Shown here piece after piece: positions 48,662-57,943 of a DNA stretch of 64,000 nucleotides. The position numbers were made by a program, and so were the translations under genes. This DNA comes from Farysia itapuensis (taxonomy: Eukaryota > Basidiomycota > Ustilaginomycetes > Ustilaginales > Ustilaginaceae). Position 1 is the stretch's first letter, and the number at the start of each line of letters is the position of its first letter. The notes below the pieces were generated by a model. It was given only the letters and a program-made list of their open reading frames with translations. It was not told the DNA's origin and searched no databases. The stretch is from positions 682,001 to 746,000 of the forward strand of contig JALBYC010000002.1 in the NCBI GenBank assembly GCA_023212645.1, in the 5' to 3' direction.

Positions 48662-50281
48662 CTAAGCTGCAGCAATAGGCTGTTGTGTTTGCTGACCGTC
48701 AGATTCGGGAGCGGGATTGTCATTGGCATCACCTTCTCTGCCTGATGCTTGAGATCGATCTCCTCTGCCGCCCTGGTTTCGCTGCCCTCCGCGACCGCCT
48801 CGTCCTCCAGCTCCCCCACGCTTGTCGTTGCCGTTCAAGTTATGTGTGTTGCCATTGACAGAGGGTGGGTGAGCCTTTCGGTCAATGGCAGTGCCCATCG
48901 CAGACGTTCGGAAGGCGAAGCCTCTCGTTTTTTCAATCACTGTCTGGTAGATTGGTGGGTGAGTAGGGTTCATAAACACCATGCCCTCTTTGAAGTCAAT
49001 CTTGGCGTCAGCGCGCGTGTCTCGAACCAGGTTGACAATCCATTTCTCGCCATCTTCACTGGACAGGTTGAGACGTTTGACAAGGTCGGCAATGTCGACC
49101 TTGGAGTGAATGCGGCAGTATGCTTCCGAAATGGCGACCCGGCAAGCCTCCACCAGCTCGTCTTTGAAATCTGTCAGGAAAAAGTCCTTGGCAGCAACAT
49201 TGTCGAGGAGGGCAAGCTGTTCCTGTGCGCCATCGAAGTCGAACTCGACGAACAACTTGTTGAGGAAGTCGATGATTGGGTCCGTTCCTGCAATTCGGTA
49301 GGACTCGGATTCGATGATGTTGACAATCTCTTTTGTGGCCTGTTGAGGAGTAACCTTGTTGACGTTGCCGCTGCTGGCAGAGGTCATCATGGTAGCTGGC
49401 GCAGGCTGTTGCACCATAAAGACGCGTGTTGTTTTGCGGGTCAGGAGGAGAGCGGCAACAAGGTATCGGATGAGCCACCAACACGAAGTCTGAATAGTGT
49501 TGAGGTAGACGGGGCTCAAGAACATTTCCACTAGCTGTTCGCGTCCAGCAGGGTGGTTGAAGAAGATGAACAGAGCCCAGTGAAGTAGCCATGCTCGCTT
49601 TTTGAGTAGTCCTTCCTGTGTGAGGTCATCCGATTGACTAGGTTCCGAGCTTGTTGGTGCAGCAAACGACGAGGTGACGTGCGAGGAAGAAGAGTCGATC
49701 TGCTCGCGCAGCAGTGTGAGTTCACTAAGCGCTTGCTCCCACTCTCCAACCAGAATGTCACTGGCAAGCTTGCCCCAGTGTGAGCTCATCGTCAAAGCCG
49801 AGTCGGTGGAAAGGATGCGGAAATGGTACAGGTACGATGAAGCATCTCCATAGTTACCACAGTTGAACTGGAAGTGACCATATCGATAGAGGGCATTGAT
49901 CTGCTCCTCGGTGAGGTTGTAGTTCTCCTCGAGCCAGATCAGATTCTGAGCCTTGTCCTGCTTAAGAGCAGAAGCGACATTTGGGTCTTGGATGACGTTG
50001 AGAACGTGATCAACCTCACTGCCAAGCTTTTCGTTGAGGGCGATCGCTGTTTCTCTCTGCTTCTCAATTTCCGCGGGAGCTGCTTCGTTGGGGTACGCTT
50101 GTTCATGCAATTGCAGAGCATAGTCTACCATCGAGGTGTTCTTGGCGAGCTCATACTGGGCCTTTGCTATGTCAATCTCGGAAAAAATGCCGGTACCTGC
50201 GAGATGAGACAGAAGAGGAAGACCCAAATGCCTGTCGAGGTATGGCAACAGGGTCTGCGTCAGGTCGTGCTTCTCCGACAT
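48662..50281 (-). CDS. Eukaryotic translation initiation factor 3 subunit E (Int6)
   Basis: A single exon encodes 539 residues. The N-terminal eIF3e domain is clear (HDLTQTLLPYLDRHLGLPLLSHL; YNLTEEQINALYRYGHFQFNCGNY), followed by helical repeats and a PCI domain at about 300-430 (ISEAYCRIHSKVDIADLVKRLNL, WIVNLVRDTRADAKIDF, GMVFMNP). It is a core scaffold subunit of the eIF3 complex that brings mRNA and Met-tRNA to the 40S subunit. The end carries an extra Gly/Arg-rich tail of about 50 residues (GGRGGRGGQRNQGGRGDR), not part of the standard subunit. ATG 50281 is chosen because the conserved MSEKHDLTQ start lies there. Confidence 0.95.
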   Translation of the reverse strand: MSEKHDLTQTLLPYLDRHLGLPLLSHLAGTGIFSEIDIAKAQYELAKNTSMVDYALQLHEQAYPNEAAPAEIEKQRETAIALNEKLGSEVDHVLNVIQDPNVASALKQDKAQNLIWLEENYNLTEEQINALYRYGHFQFNCGNYGDASSYLYHFRILSTDSALTMSSHWGKLASDILVGEWEQALSELTLLREQIDSSSSHVTSSFAAPTSSEPSQSDDLTQEGLLKKRAWLLHWALFIFFNHPAGREQLVEMFLSPVYLNTIQTSCWWLIRYLVAALLLTRKTTRVFMVQQPAPATMMTSASSGNVNKVTPQQATKEIVNIIESESYRIAGTDPIIDFLNKLFVEFDFDGAQEQLALLDNVAAKDFFLTDFKDELVEACRVAISEAYCRIHSKVDIADLVKRLNLSSEDGEKWIVNLVRDTRADAKIDFKEGMVFMNPTHPPIYQTVIEKTRGFAFRTSAMGTAIDRKAHPPSVNGNTHNLNGNDKRGGAGGRGGRGGQRNQGGRGDRSQASGREGDANDNPAPESDGQQTQQPIAAA

Positions 50282-50830
50282 GGTGAGTCGTAAACGAGAT
50301 CCGTGCTGATACTTCAAGCAGCTTATCGACTGGACTTCTGAGATGCCTGAAGGTCCTTGTCAACGGTCGGCGAGGATTGATGGACCGACGAATGGTAGCA
50401 GGTGGTGGACGAATTCTTCAAGGTCGTCCAAGAAGAACTCGCGTGCCTCGATTTTTTCGCACTTCAAATTGGTCATTTCAAACCTTCAAAGCATTCAGCT
50501 TCACGATTTCAAATTCTTTGAAGACTGGACTACTTCACGCCTAACTCCAAAGCTTGGTTCCGTCCGAAGATCAGCACGTGCCGAAAGGTATCCAAGGCTT
50601 CTTGCCATGAACATGTGCGGTAACGATGCAATCGCCTTTAGGGTGGAAAACACTCCAGACTCTGTTGGATGAGCGTGGACGTTGTCGTTTCGAGGGCCGC
50701 AGCGGCAAGTCACAGTGTAGAAATTCTCGGCCGTAATGACTGAGCCCAAAGCCTCACGGACTCACGGCAATCTATCGTGCATCTGGGGTGCAGCGACGTC
50801 CTTCACATCCAGGCATTCACAATTGACAGC
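50282..50830. promoter_or_regulatory. Divergent region, eIF3e / DNA glycosylase
   Basis: These 549 bp separate the two starts. An AT-richer stretch with several TTTCAAA/TTCAAA words is seen at 50460-50520. No gene is recognised. Confidence 0.4.
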
Positions 50831-52192
50831 ATGGTGCTCACACGGTCCCGATCGGCGACACCTGTCAAGTCGATCACTACTTCTTTCAAGTCGGCAGCAA
50901 AAGCGTCCCTTGCGGCACCCTCGCAAGCCAGTCGAGGACTGAAAAGATCCGCCACTGAGAATTCTATTCCCGCACCGAGCTCGAAACTCAGCAGAGATGT
51001 CGTCTCGTCTTCAGTAGCACAAGTGAAGAGGAGATCAGGGTCAACATCTTCTCTACCTACGGCAGGACCAATCACAGCCAAAAAGACGGCTGCAGTCAAG
51101 CAGCCAGAGGAGCCATACGTTATACCGGCAAACGCATGCGAAGAGGACTGTCTGCCACGAACTACGCTTTCTTTCCCCGCGCTTCCGTTCGACCTAGAAG
51201 ACGCCCGCACACATTTGTGTGCGGTAGACAATCGGTTTGTGCAGCTGTTCCAGAAAGTACCTGTCAGATGCTACGAGAAGGCCGTAGGTGCCCCTGACGG
51301 CGAAGGGGTCCTCGACGACGCGGAACTGAACCTCTTCAAGACAATCACAACATCTATCCTGGGCCAGCAGATCTCCTGGCTCGCGGCTCGGTCAGTGCTT
51401 TACAAGTTTTGTCGCCACTTCTTCAGCGACTTGCCCGAGAAGCCTGACTTCGTAGGATTCCCAAGAGAACAATGGCCTTTCCCAACTCCTTTGATGCTTC
51501 TTCGAGCGTCTGATGCAGATCTTCGAGCGGCCGGTCTGTCGTTCGCAAAAATAAAGTACGTCAAGGATCTGGCAGCTCGTTTCGTCGATGGCCGCCTCGA
51601 CGTACGTCAGATTCTGCAATTGGACGACGAGGAGGCCTGCGTGATTGAACTCAGCAAAGTCAAAGGTGTCGGCAGGTGGACCAGCGAAATGATTCTTATG
51701 TTCGCGATGCGGAAGCCCAACATTCTACCTTGTGGAGACCTCGGCGTACAGAAAGGCATGATCAACTTCTTTCTCAGTAGCTCTGCTGGACCCAACATCA
51801 GTGTGAAAAAGCGCAAGCCTGGCCAAGAAGAAGCAGTCAAAGGGGAAGAAAGGGAAAGTAAGACCGGGCCGAAACTTTCCAAGGGTGCTCCCAAACAGAC
51901 AATTGAGCCAACAGAAGCGCCAGGTGATCAAGTGCCGCTCCTGGCCCAAACAGAGGTCATGCCGAAGGTCGAGCCAGCATTTCTGGCTGAATCTCCCTCA
52001 ACGCAATCGCTTGATCATCTCATCAGTAGCGATCATGGGCTGTGTCGTCGAGTATTACAGTCACGAGCCGAAGGCAACAAGATCAAAGGAGGTCAGTACC
52101 TTAGCCCGGACGAAATGCGATCTCTGGCCAAGACGTGGGAACCGTATCGCTCGGTAGCGTGCATGTTTATGTGGGCTCTTGTTGACACATAG
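50831..52192 (+). CDS. HhH-GPD DNA glycosylase, MAG1/AlkA type
   Basis: The 453-residue product starts at ATG 50831. A basic, Ser-rich N-terminus (nuclear targeting likely) precedes the glycosylase fold: FKTITTSILGQQISWLAARSV (helix 1 region), GLSFAKIKYVKDLA, then the helix-hairpin-helix KVKGVGRWTSEMIL and the catalytic Asp in GDLGVQKG (Asp303). Such enzymes excise alkylated purines (3-methyladenine) to start base-excision repair. An insert of about 110 Lys/Glu/Pro-rich residues (about 325-415) separates the Asp from the conserved C-terminal helix (WEPYRSVACMFMWALVD). That insert is longer than in yeast Mag1 and looks disordered. Confidence 0.92.
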   Translation: MVLTRSRSATPVKSITTSFKSAAKASLAAPSQASRGLKRSATENSIPAPSSKLSRDVVSSSVAQVKRRSGSTSSLPTAGPITAKKTAAVKQPEEPYVIPANACEEDCLPRTTLSFPALPFDLEDARTHLCAVDNRFVQLFQKVPVRCYEKAVGAPDGEGVLDDAELNLFKTITTSILGQQISWLAARSVLYKFCRHFFSDLPEKPDFVGFPREQWPFPTPLMLLRASDADLRAAGLSFAKIKYVKDLAARFVDGRLDVRQILQLDDEEACVIELSKVKGVGRWTSEMILMFAMRKPNILPCGDLGVQKGMINFFLSSSAGPNISVKKRKPGQEEAVKGEERESKTGPKLSKGAPKQTIEPTEAPGDQVPLLAQTEVMPKVEPAFLAESPSTQSLDHLISSDHGLCRRVLQSRAEGNKIKGGQYLSPDEMRSLAKTWEPYRSVACMFMWALVDT

Positions 52193-52554
52193 ATAGAGGA
52201 CTTTAGCCATTATATCTTCGCCGAGCCCGTGATGTGAACGTGCGTGCCATGCGCTGTGATATCCGCCCTCACGACCTCACAGCTGGACTGTCCGTTCTAA
52301 GCTATGAAGTGTGAGTCCACCTGGACCTGTCAACCGAAGATATTTGGATAATCCGCACGGAATAGCGGGGTTCGGAATCACAGAATCACAATCACAATCA
52401 CAATCACAAATCACGATTACGATTAGTCACGTGAGACCCTCAGACATCGCACCTTTGGGATTAGAAATCGGCAAGCGATCGCCCTGCCAAACTTCCCCGA
52501 GTGCCTTGACCTTGTCTTCAGCCACGGCGTACGCAGTGCAAGGGAACAGACAAC
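52193..52554. promoter_or_regulatory. Promoter region of the complex I subunit gene
   Basis: This 362-bp gap holds an AATCAC hexamer tract at 52376-52414 and a palindromic CACGTG E-box at 52428-52433, about 120 bp before the ATG. CACGTG is a binding site of bHLH regulators in fungi; binding here is not shown. Confidence 0.45.
52376..52414. repeat. AATCAC microsatellite
   Basis: AATCAC occurs once, then after a 2-bp break four times in tandem (52384-52407), followed by AAATCAC and degenerate CGATTA units. It lies in the promoter of the complex I gene. Confidence 0.85.
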
Positions 52555-53721
52555 ATGGTTCACCTCGTTGGCTCCAGCGCCATCGCTTCTTTGCGTCATG
52601 AAGCTCGAACCAGCGTCTTTCGAGCAGCTCAGACCGTACAGGCTCGAGAACTACATGACTTGACTATCAGTCGAAAGACTGGCAAGCCCATCATCAAGTA
52701 TGGACCTTATGGAGGCGGACGAAACTCAGTGTCCGGTCACGTTGCAACTGTCTTTGGCTGCACTGGATTTCTTGGTCGATACATTGTAAATCGACTCGCG
52801 CAAAGAGGTACCCAGGTCATCATCCCGTACCGAGACGAAGACGAGAAGAGGCACCTAAGGGTTTGCGGAGATCTCGGACAAGTCGTTCCCATGGAATGGG
52901 ATCTGAGAAACGATCAGCAAATTGAAGAATGCCTTCGACACTCGGACGTTGTTTACAACTTAGTTGGACGCCATTACGAGACCAAAAACTTCTCTTTCAA
53001 CGATGTTCACGTCACTGGTGCTCAACGCATTGCTCAAATTGCCGAGTCTGCAGGTGTTGGACGACTAATTCACCTTTCTCACTTGAACGCCGACCCCGAC
53101 TCGCCCTCCGCGTTCCTTCGGTCCAAGGCTGAGGGCGAGGAGGCTGTCAAGCGATCTTTCGAGGGAGCTACAATTGTTCGACCGGGAACCATGTGGGGTC
53201 ACGAAGACCGTTTCCTGAACCAGATGGCAATCTATCCTTACGCATGGCGTGTCAATCTCGGCAGAACAAAAATTCGTCCTGTCCATTCTCTCGACGTTGC
53301 CCAAGCTCTGGAACGAATGTTGGACGCGGACAACACATCCATGGGTGCAACTTTCTCTCTTGCAGGACCAAAGGAGTACACTTATCTCGAGCTGCTCCAG
53401 CTCTTGGAGACCATGACATTCACGTCTTTGGCCAAACCAGGGCTGAACACACCCAAATGGATGTTGAAGATGGCCGCACGAGTCGCTGACCTTGCTTGGT
53501 GGCCAATGATCTCGCCTGACGAGGTCGTTCGCCGATATCTAGACGACAAGCCCGACGCTCCAGGCACCAAGGGTTGGGCCGACCTTGGCATGACACCCGA
53601 CTCACTCGAGGAGACAGCAATCATCTACTTGCGTAGATATCGACCAGTCACAAGGTTCGAACAGCCTGTGGAAACAGGAGGCATGCGACTCAAGAAGCCA
53701 AAGTACCACGTGCTCGACTAG
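52555..53721 (+). CDS. NADH:ubiquinone oxidoreductase 40-kDa subunit (NDUFA9-like)
   Basis: The 388-residue product is an atypical short-chain dehydrogenase used as a complex I accessory subunit in the mitochondrial inner membrane. The first 40 residues are rich in Ala, Arg and Ser with few acids, consistent with a presequence. The landmark block TGKPIIKYGPYGGGRNSVSG precedes the dinucleotide-binding motif GCTGFLGRYIVNRLAQRG (about 67-84). Further family pieces are DVVYNLVGRHYETKNF and ATIVRPGTMWGHEDRFLNQM. Such subunits bind NADPH without turnover and stabilise the matrix-arm junction. Its presence implies a complete respiratory complex I, unlike in Saccharomyces. Confidence 0.95.
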   Translation: MVHLVGSSAIASLRHEARTSVFRAAQTVQARELHDLTISRKTGKPIIKYGPYGGGRNSVSGHVATVFGCTGFLGRYIVNRLAQRGTQVIIPYRDEDEKRHLRVCGDLGQVVPMEWDLRNDQQIEECLRHSDVVYNLVGRHYETKNFSFNDVHVTGAQRIAQIAESAGVGRLIHLSHLNADPDSPSAFLRSKAEGEEAVKRSFEGATIVRPGTMWGHEDRFLNQMAIYPYAWRVNLGRTKIRPVHSLDVAQALERMLDADNTSMGATFSLAGPKEYTYLELLQLLETMTFTSLAKPGLNTPKWMLKMAARVADLAWWPMISPDEVVRRYLDDKPDAPGTKGWADLGMTPDSLEETAIIYLRRYRPVTRFEQPVETGGMRLKKPKYHVLD

Positions 53722-54388
53722 ACTTGCTGCACTATCGTCCCACAGCGCAAATTTTCAGTATACTTTTTGAGACCTGTCCTCCCTTGAAAACTAGCGAGCG
53801 CGGTCGTCGATATTGAGCGTGAAGAGCCTCTGATATGAGAGAAGCCGCACATAGTTAAGTGTAGTCTGCGCTTTCAGAATTCTAGAGCCCGTTAGCTCGT
53901 TAGGCGTGCGAAACGTGGTTGTACATCCCGAAATCTGATTCGAGTGTCGGAGCCTTTTCTACGAGTTCCCAAATGCCAAGAAAAATCGCATTTCTTCCGA
54001 AGGATTCAATTGATTCTGCCCAACACTGCACTCGGGCCACACGCATCAGGACGTGTGCAGCAAGATGCCACGCAGGCGCATCGGACCGTTATTGGGAAGG
54101 CTGGCAGCTTCTGTAAAGGCCATATGAGAGACAGACGGCCCTGACTCGTCCCAGCAGAGTAGTCCTCGTCGTAAAGATCTCGGAGCCTTTTGATGCTCTT
54201 CTAGTAACAAAAGAGAGATTCAATCAGCAGGTACCTCGCCACTTCTTTCTTCCTATCAAGACACACACCTCCGCAGCGAGCGAGGAGCTCAGTGTGTTGG
54301 AAACCTCAGCTGAGGTATAGAGACCTTCTCACGCCTAGACGGACAGCCTGCATTTGTCCATTTCTTCGCACACTTTCACGACAGCAAA
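53722..54388. promoter_or_regulatory. Upstream region of the ferric reductase gene
   Basis: This 667-bp gap has a perfect 14-bp palindrome (ACCTCAGCTGAGGT, 54303-54316) about 73 bp before the ATG. No TGATAA or TTATCA GATA-factor site was found by eye, so the usual iron-responsive GATA control of smut fungi is not apparent here. No gene is seen. Confidence 0.45.
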
Positions 54389-56218
54389 ATGGAGTCACAC
54401 ATCTTCAAGAGGCACAAGGAAACCCCAGGCTGTGTCTGGCAGCCAGGTATGGTCGGCCCAGGATGTCGCCCGCCGTCAGCAATCAAAAAAGCTGCTATGG
54501 CAGGTCACGACAGCTACTACGAAATGGAGAAATATAGTCGAATTACAACATGGGTTCTGCTATCCATTGTTGGTCTAGTCATGTTGCGGCACTTGCTCTC
54601 TCGACTACGCAACAGCTCGCACAAGGGTATAGCTGCGGCTGTACTGGCATGCCCTGGTTATTCCTTCACTGCGGTTGCGTGTCGAGGCATCGGCTATTAT
54701 CGCCCCAAAAAAGTCTTCTCTCGACCATCTGTGTTCAACGAGATCGTTTCGGGGGACCGCATTCCATCTCTAGGCAGTATCCTTGCCATTGCTCTGCCCT
54801 CTGTAGGCTTGATCTGCTGGTGCTTTGCTGTAAAACCATACTATCGTCCAACAGTAGTCTGGGGAAGCACCCCCCTTGGCGTACGTGCGGGAATGATTGC
54901 GAATGCTTTGTTTCCATTTCTCTTCTGTTTTGGTCTCAAGTTCAACCCTCTTACCATGGTGACAGGCGTCAGTCACGAAAAGCTGCAAATTTTTCATCAG
55001 TGGGCAGCTCGTATAATCTTGTTCTTCTCCATCGTTCACACCGCCGCCTTTCTTTGGCAGCCGGTACACGATGGTGGTTTTAGCAACCTCAAGGCGTGGT
55101 ATTACTACGACAAAGTTTGGTGGACAGGCACAGTAGCCCTGGCTTTCTTTGCATGGCTGGTCCTGTCGTCCTTTGGTTACTTCCGAAAGATGTCGTACCG
55201 ATTCTTCGTGTTGCAGCACGTCGTCTCAATCCTCTTTTTCCTCGTGTTCTACTTTATGCACACTCGCGACCTCCTTTCCTCGTGGGCATGGCTATGGCCT
55301 TCGGTGGGCTTATGGGGATTCCACGTTCTTTTCAAGTTTGCAAATTCGTTGCGCATCAGCAGATTTGTCGGCATTCCGGCCACGCTCACTATGCTCGACG
55401 ATGGACAGGGCTTGATGAAGCTTGTTACGGTCGCACCTGTCTCTTGGACTCCCGGTCAGCATTTCTTTGTGCGCTTTCCAGATCTAGGCGGTCTGGCCCC
55501 CTATCAAAGTCATCCGTTTACTGTCACTAATCTACCGTCATCAGACGCCAATCGTGACTCTCAGCTTGTCTTTTACTTCAAGGCTCGCGAGGGTCTGACC
55601 CGTCAGCTGTGGGCCAGGACACAAGAGTCGTTCGCTCAAACAGGGCAATGTTCTACGATCAGAATCGCATTGGATGGCCCATACGGCTGCCCATTCAAAG
55701 CCGACTCGTACCACTCAGGTCTACTGATTGCCGGTGGGATTGGGATCACCGCAATTTTACCCCCCTTGATGCATCTTTGCACAAAAGTTGGAACCATACG
55801 AGCTCCTCTTACAAGCAAATTGACGGTAGCTTGGTGCATACAATCGATGGAGGTATACAACACCTTCAGTCCAACGATACTACCTATCCTACAACATCTA
55901 CGAGCCCTGGGCATTGACGTCGAGCTGGACATATACTGTCCGTCGAGATCCGCGTCGTCGCTGTCAGATGAGAAAGTGTTGGCAGATGTGGAGTCGGTCG
56001 TCAATTTGCACAGCGACCGAGCATCGATTCCCGACGTCATTGAGCGCTTTGTGGATTCTTCATCTTCCCTCTCATCGGCGGCAGTCTCCGTCTGCGGTCC
56101 TTCATCAATGCTCAACGAAACCGCCAACACCGTCTCGAAGCTGCAGTGGACTCATGTCTTGTCATCACGCACGGCCCTGAAAGAGCTGTACCTTCATACT
56201 GAAGCATTCGACTGGTAG
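54389..56218 (+). CDS. Ferric reductase transmembrane protein (FRE/NOX superfamily)
   Basis: A single exon encodes 609 residues. Six to seven membrane helices include two heme-ligand pairs with 13 residues between the histidines: His203/His217 (FHQWAARIILFFSIVH) and His277/His291 (LQHVVSILFFLVFYFMH). The cytosolic half binds FAD (HPFTVTN) and NADPH (DGPYG, GGIGITAILPPL, VCGPSSML). It should move electrons from NADPH across the plasma membrane to reduce Fe3+ or Cu2+ before uptake. There is no secretion signal; the N-terminus is short and basic. No iron-permease or multicopper oxidase gene lies next to it. Confidence 0.94.
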   Translation: MESHIFKRHKETPGCVWQPGMVGPGCRPPSAIKKAAMAGHDSYYEMEKYSRITTWVLLSIVGLVMLRHLLSRLRNSSHKGIAAAVLACPGYSFTAVACRGIGYYRPKKVFSRPSVFNEIVSGDRIPSLGSILAIALPSVGLICWCFAVKPYYRPTVVWGSTPLGVRAGMIANALFPFLFCFGLKFNPLTMVTGVSHEKLQIFHQWAARIILFFSIVHTAAFLWQPVHDGGFSNLKAWYYYDKVWWTGTVALAFFAWLVLSSFGYFRKMSYRFFVLQHVVSILFFLVFYFMHTRDLLSSWAWLWPSVGLWGFHVLFKFANSLRISRFVGIPATLTMLDDGQGLMKLVTVAPVSWTPGQHFFVRFPDLGGLAPYQSHPFTVTNLPSSDANRDSQLVFYFKAREGLTRQLWARTQESFAQTGQCSTIRIALDGPYGCPFKADSYHSGLLIAGGIGITAILPPLMHLCTKVGTIRAPLTSKLTVAWCIQSMEVYNTFSPTILPILQHLRALGIDVELDIYCPSRSASSLSDEKVLADVESVVNLHSDRASIPDVIERFVDSSSSLSSAAVSVCGPSSMLNETANTVSKLQWTHVLSSRTALKELYLHTEAFDW

Positions 56219-56355
56219 ACTTGCTCGGTCTCTGACTCTCAGCTTCCGGCTCTTTCATTATTCGTGATACAGCTCAAACCCTGCCTAAGGCGCTGGACCC
56301 CCGTTTTAGACAAATCACAGCATCTCATAGACTTTCAATACAGTGCATTGCACCT

Positions 56356-57393
56356 CTATTCGATGAAGACAGACTGGCCAAGACCTGCACCGTGTATCCT
56401 TTGTGGGTCAAGCCATGGTTCTGCTGAGACAGAACAGGCATCGGCGTTGACCGTCGATGCATTCGTGCTAGCTGCGGAAGTGGCTTGCCAGAAATCGTCT
56501 CCTATGATGTCACAGTGAAGTATTCGAAGGGTGGAAAGGAGGGCCTTTTTGTCTCTTTTCTCTTGCAATTTGGTATCCTTGATCGCCCTTTTGCGTTCGA
56601 TCTTGAGACGTAAGCGCTCATCCTTCTTGTTGGTCAGCAGAGCTGGATTTTCGTCGATCTCTGGTTGTTCCGTCAATTGTTGCTCTCCTTTATCGTGCAT
56701 ATCTGCTGTCGAAGTTGCGAGACGGTCATCGCTGCTTTGACCAGCGGTCCAGACCAAGGTAGTTCCTTTTCTGTACATTGCTTCCAACTGGTCGTAGTTG
56801 ATACCGAATTGAGAAAAGAGAATTTTGTGCTTGTCCGCAGACAGAGTGCCTTCGAGCGCCTTTGTTGCCTCAACCTCTGTCATCCCTCCCTTTAGCACCA
56901 ATGCCCAGAATGTTGTGTTATACATGTTGTTGATGTGGGTATCTGCTTGCCTCCAACTAAAGTAGTCTCTGACGTTGCGCTCGGTCGGGTATATGACCAG
57001 CCTTCCATCAAACGAGGGCGGATACGAGAGTCGCTTGTTTGGGAATGCTTTGCTCCAGTTGAAAACATAAGCTGATGTGAAGAGCGAGACTATGTGCGTG
57101 GTGATTTTGCTGATCCGTCGATTGTACAACGTGCAGCCTTTGCGGAGCAAGAAACTGTATTCGTCACTCTCTCCGAATGCCAGGGCTACCTGTCCTTTCA
57201 GCTGTGTCATGACATACTGCGCTGCCTCGTTCATGAGCTCAAGCGCAACGGGATCATTTGGTTTACGGAAGTCGTGCGCCTTGGAGAATTTGTGAAAGCC
57301 TTTGCCATCGATGCGTACCACGAGATATGTTTCTGGCAAAGCGCTGTCTGGCAGCTCAAAGTTGCGTACGTATGCAAACTTCGTACCCGCCAT
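56356..57393 (-). CDS. THG1: tRNA-His guanylyltransferase Thg1
   Basis: The 345-residue enzyme adds the essential G-1 to the 5' end of tRNA-His by 3'-5' type polymerisation. Metal-binding motifs are RIDGKGFHKFSKAH (about 27-40) and FGESDEYSFLL (about 73-83). RRISKITTHIVSLFTSAYV and HINNMYNTTFWALV follow in family order, then GTLSADKHKILFSQFGINY. The C-terminus is longer than yeast Thg1 (237 residues): a Lys-rich helix (about 255-285) sits before the conserved HCDIIGDDFW, and about 30 further residues follow. ATG 57393 starts the conserved MAGTKFAYV-type N-terminus. It borders the transposon-rich region. Confidence 0.95.
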   Translation of the reverse strand: MAGTKFAYVRNFELPDSALPETYLVVRIDGKGFHKFSKAHDFRKPNDPVALELMNEAAQYVMTQLKGQVALAFGESDEYSFLLRKGCTLYNRRISKITTHIVSLFTSAYVFNWSKAFPNKRLSYPPSFDGRLVIYPTERNVRDYFSWRQADTHINNMYNTTFWALVLKGGMTEVEATKALEGTLSADKHKILFSQFGINYDQLEAMYRKGTTLVWTAGQSSDDRLATSTADMHDKGEQQLTEQPEIDENPALLTNKKDERLRLKIERKRAIKDTKLQEKRDKKALLSTLRILHCDIIGDDFWQATSAASTNASTVNADACSVSAEPWLDPQRIHGAGLGQSVFIE

Positions 57394-57450
57394 AGCCAGC
57401 CAACGGAAATTTGAGCAGATTGCGGTACTCGCTTATCGCATCTCAGTCCG

Positions 57451-57621
57451 CCCTAACGCCAAACCCGTGGCTATGTGGTCGGTGGACGAGTTACGAGCGG
57501 ATCTGCAGAGTCTCAAGGTTGACACAACGCGGGGTCAGATACTACTTAAAATCCACAGGAAAATTCGATGAATCCACAGGATTTTCCAGATTTTCCAAAA
57601 TTCTCCCGATCGGTGTTAGGG
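57451..57621. repeat. Short element with imperfect terminal inverted repeats (MITE-like candidate)
   Basis: CCCTAACGCC at 57451-57460 is inverted at 57612-57621 as GGTGTTAGGG (one mismatch). The 8-mer GCATCTCA occurs as a direct repeat just outside or overlapping the ends (57438-57445 and 57621-57628). The interior contains a partial internal repeat (AATCCACAGG). The spacing does not give a clean target duplication, so this is only a candidate. Confidence 0.3.
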
Positions 57622-57636
57622 CATCTCAAAGCCGGC

Positions 57637-57675
57637 CTAGCCCTTAGCCCTTAAGCCCTTAGCCCTTCTAGCCCT
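57637..57675. repeat. Telomere-like heptamer tract (TAGCCCT)n
   Basis: Five near-tandem copies of TAGCCCT, some separated by one or two bases (TAAGCCCT, TCTAGCCCT), lie between THG1 and the transposase frame. The other strand reads AGGGCTA, close to but not the same as the fungal telomere TTAGGG. Confidence 0.75.
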
Positions 57676-57943
57676 GAAACTTGCTGCTGCCCGCAAGAAT
57701 TTTTCAATCTTCTTAACCAACAGTGTGAATTTGACAGGTGATTTACACGAGTGTGAAGTACTGCTCTACACCACTGCTCTACATACAACACAAATATGCC
57801 CGCACTTCGCGCCAATCTTCGCGCTCGCTCGCGAGCAGTCTCGGTGCATCGTGCAAGAGAGGCAGAGCAGCCAGCTCAAGTCGTGGGGCGACCTCAACAA
57901 CTTCCTCAGTGTGCTTGACCTAGAGCCGGCAGACGATGAAGAA

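Noticed and set aside
48749..49534. 261-codon plus-strand frame inside eIF3e
   Set aside because: Complement of a strongly conserved coding gene; no protein-family features.
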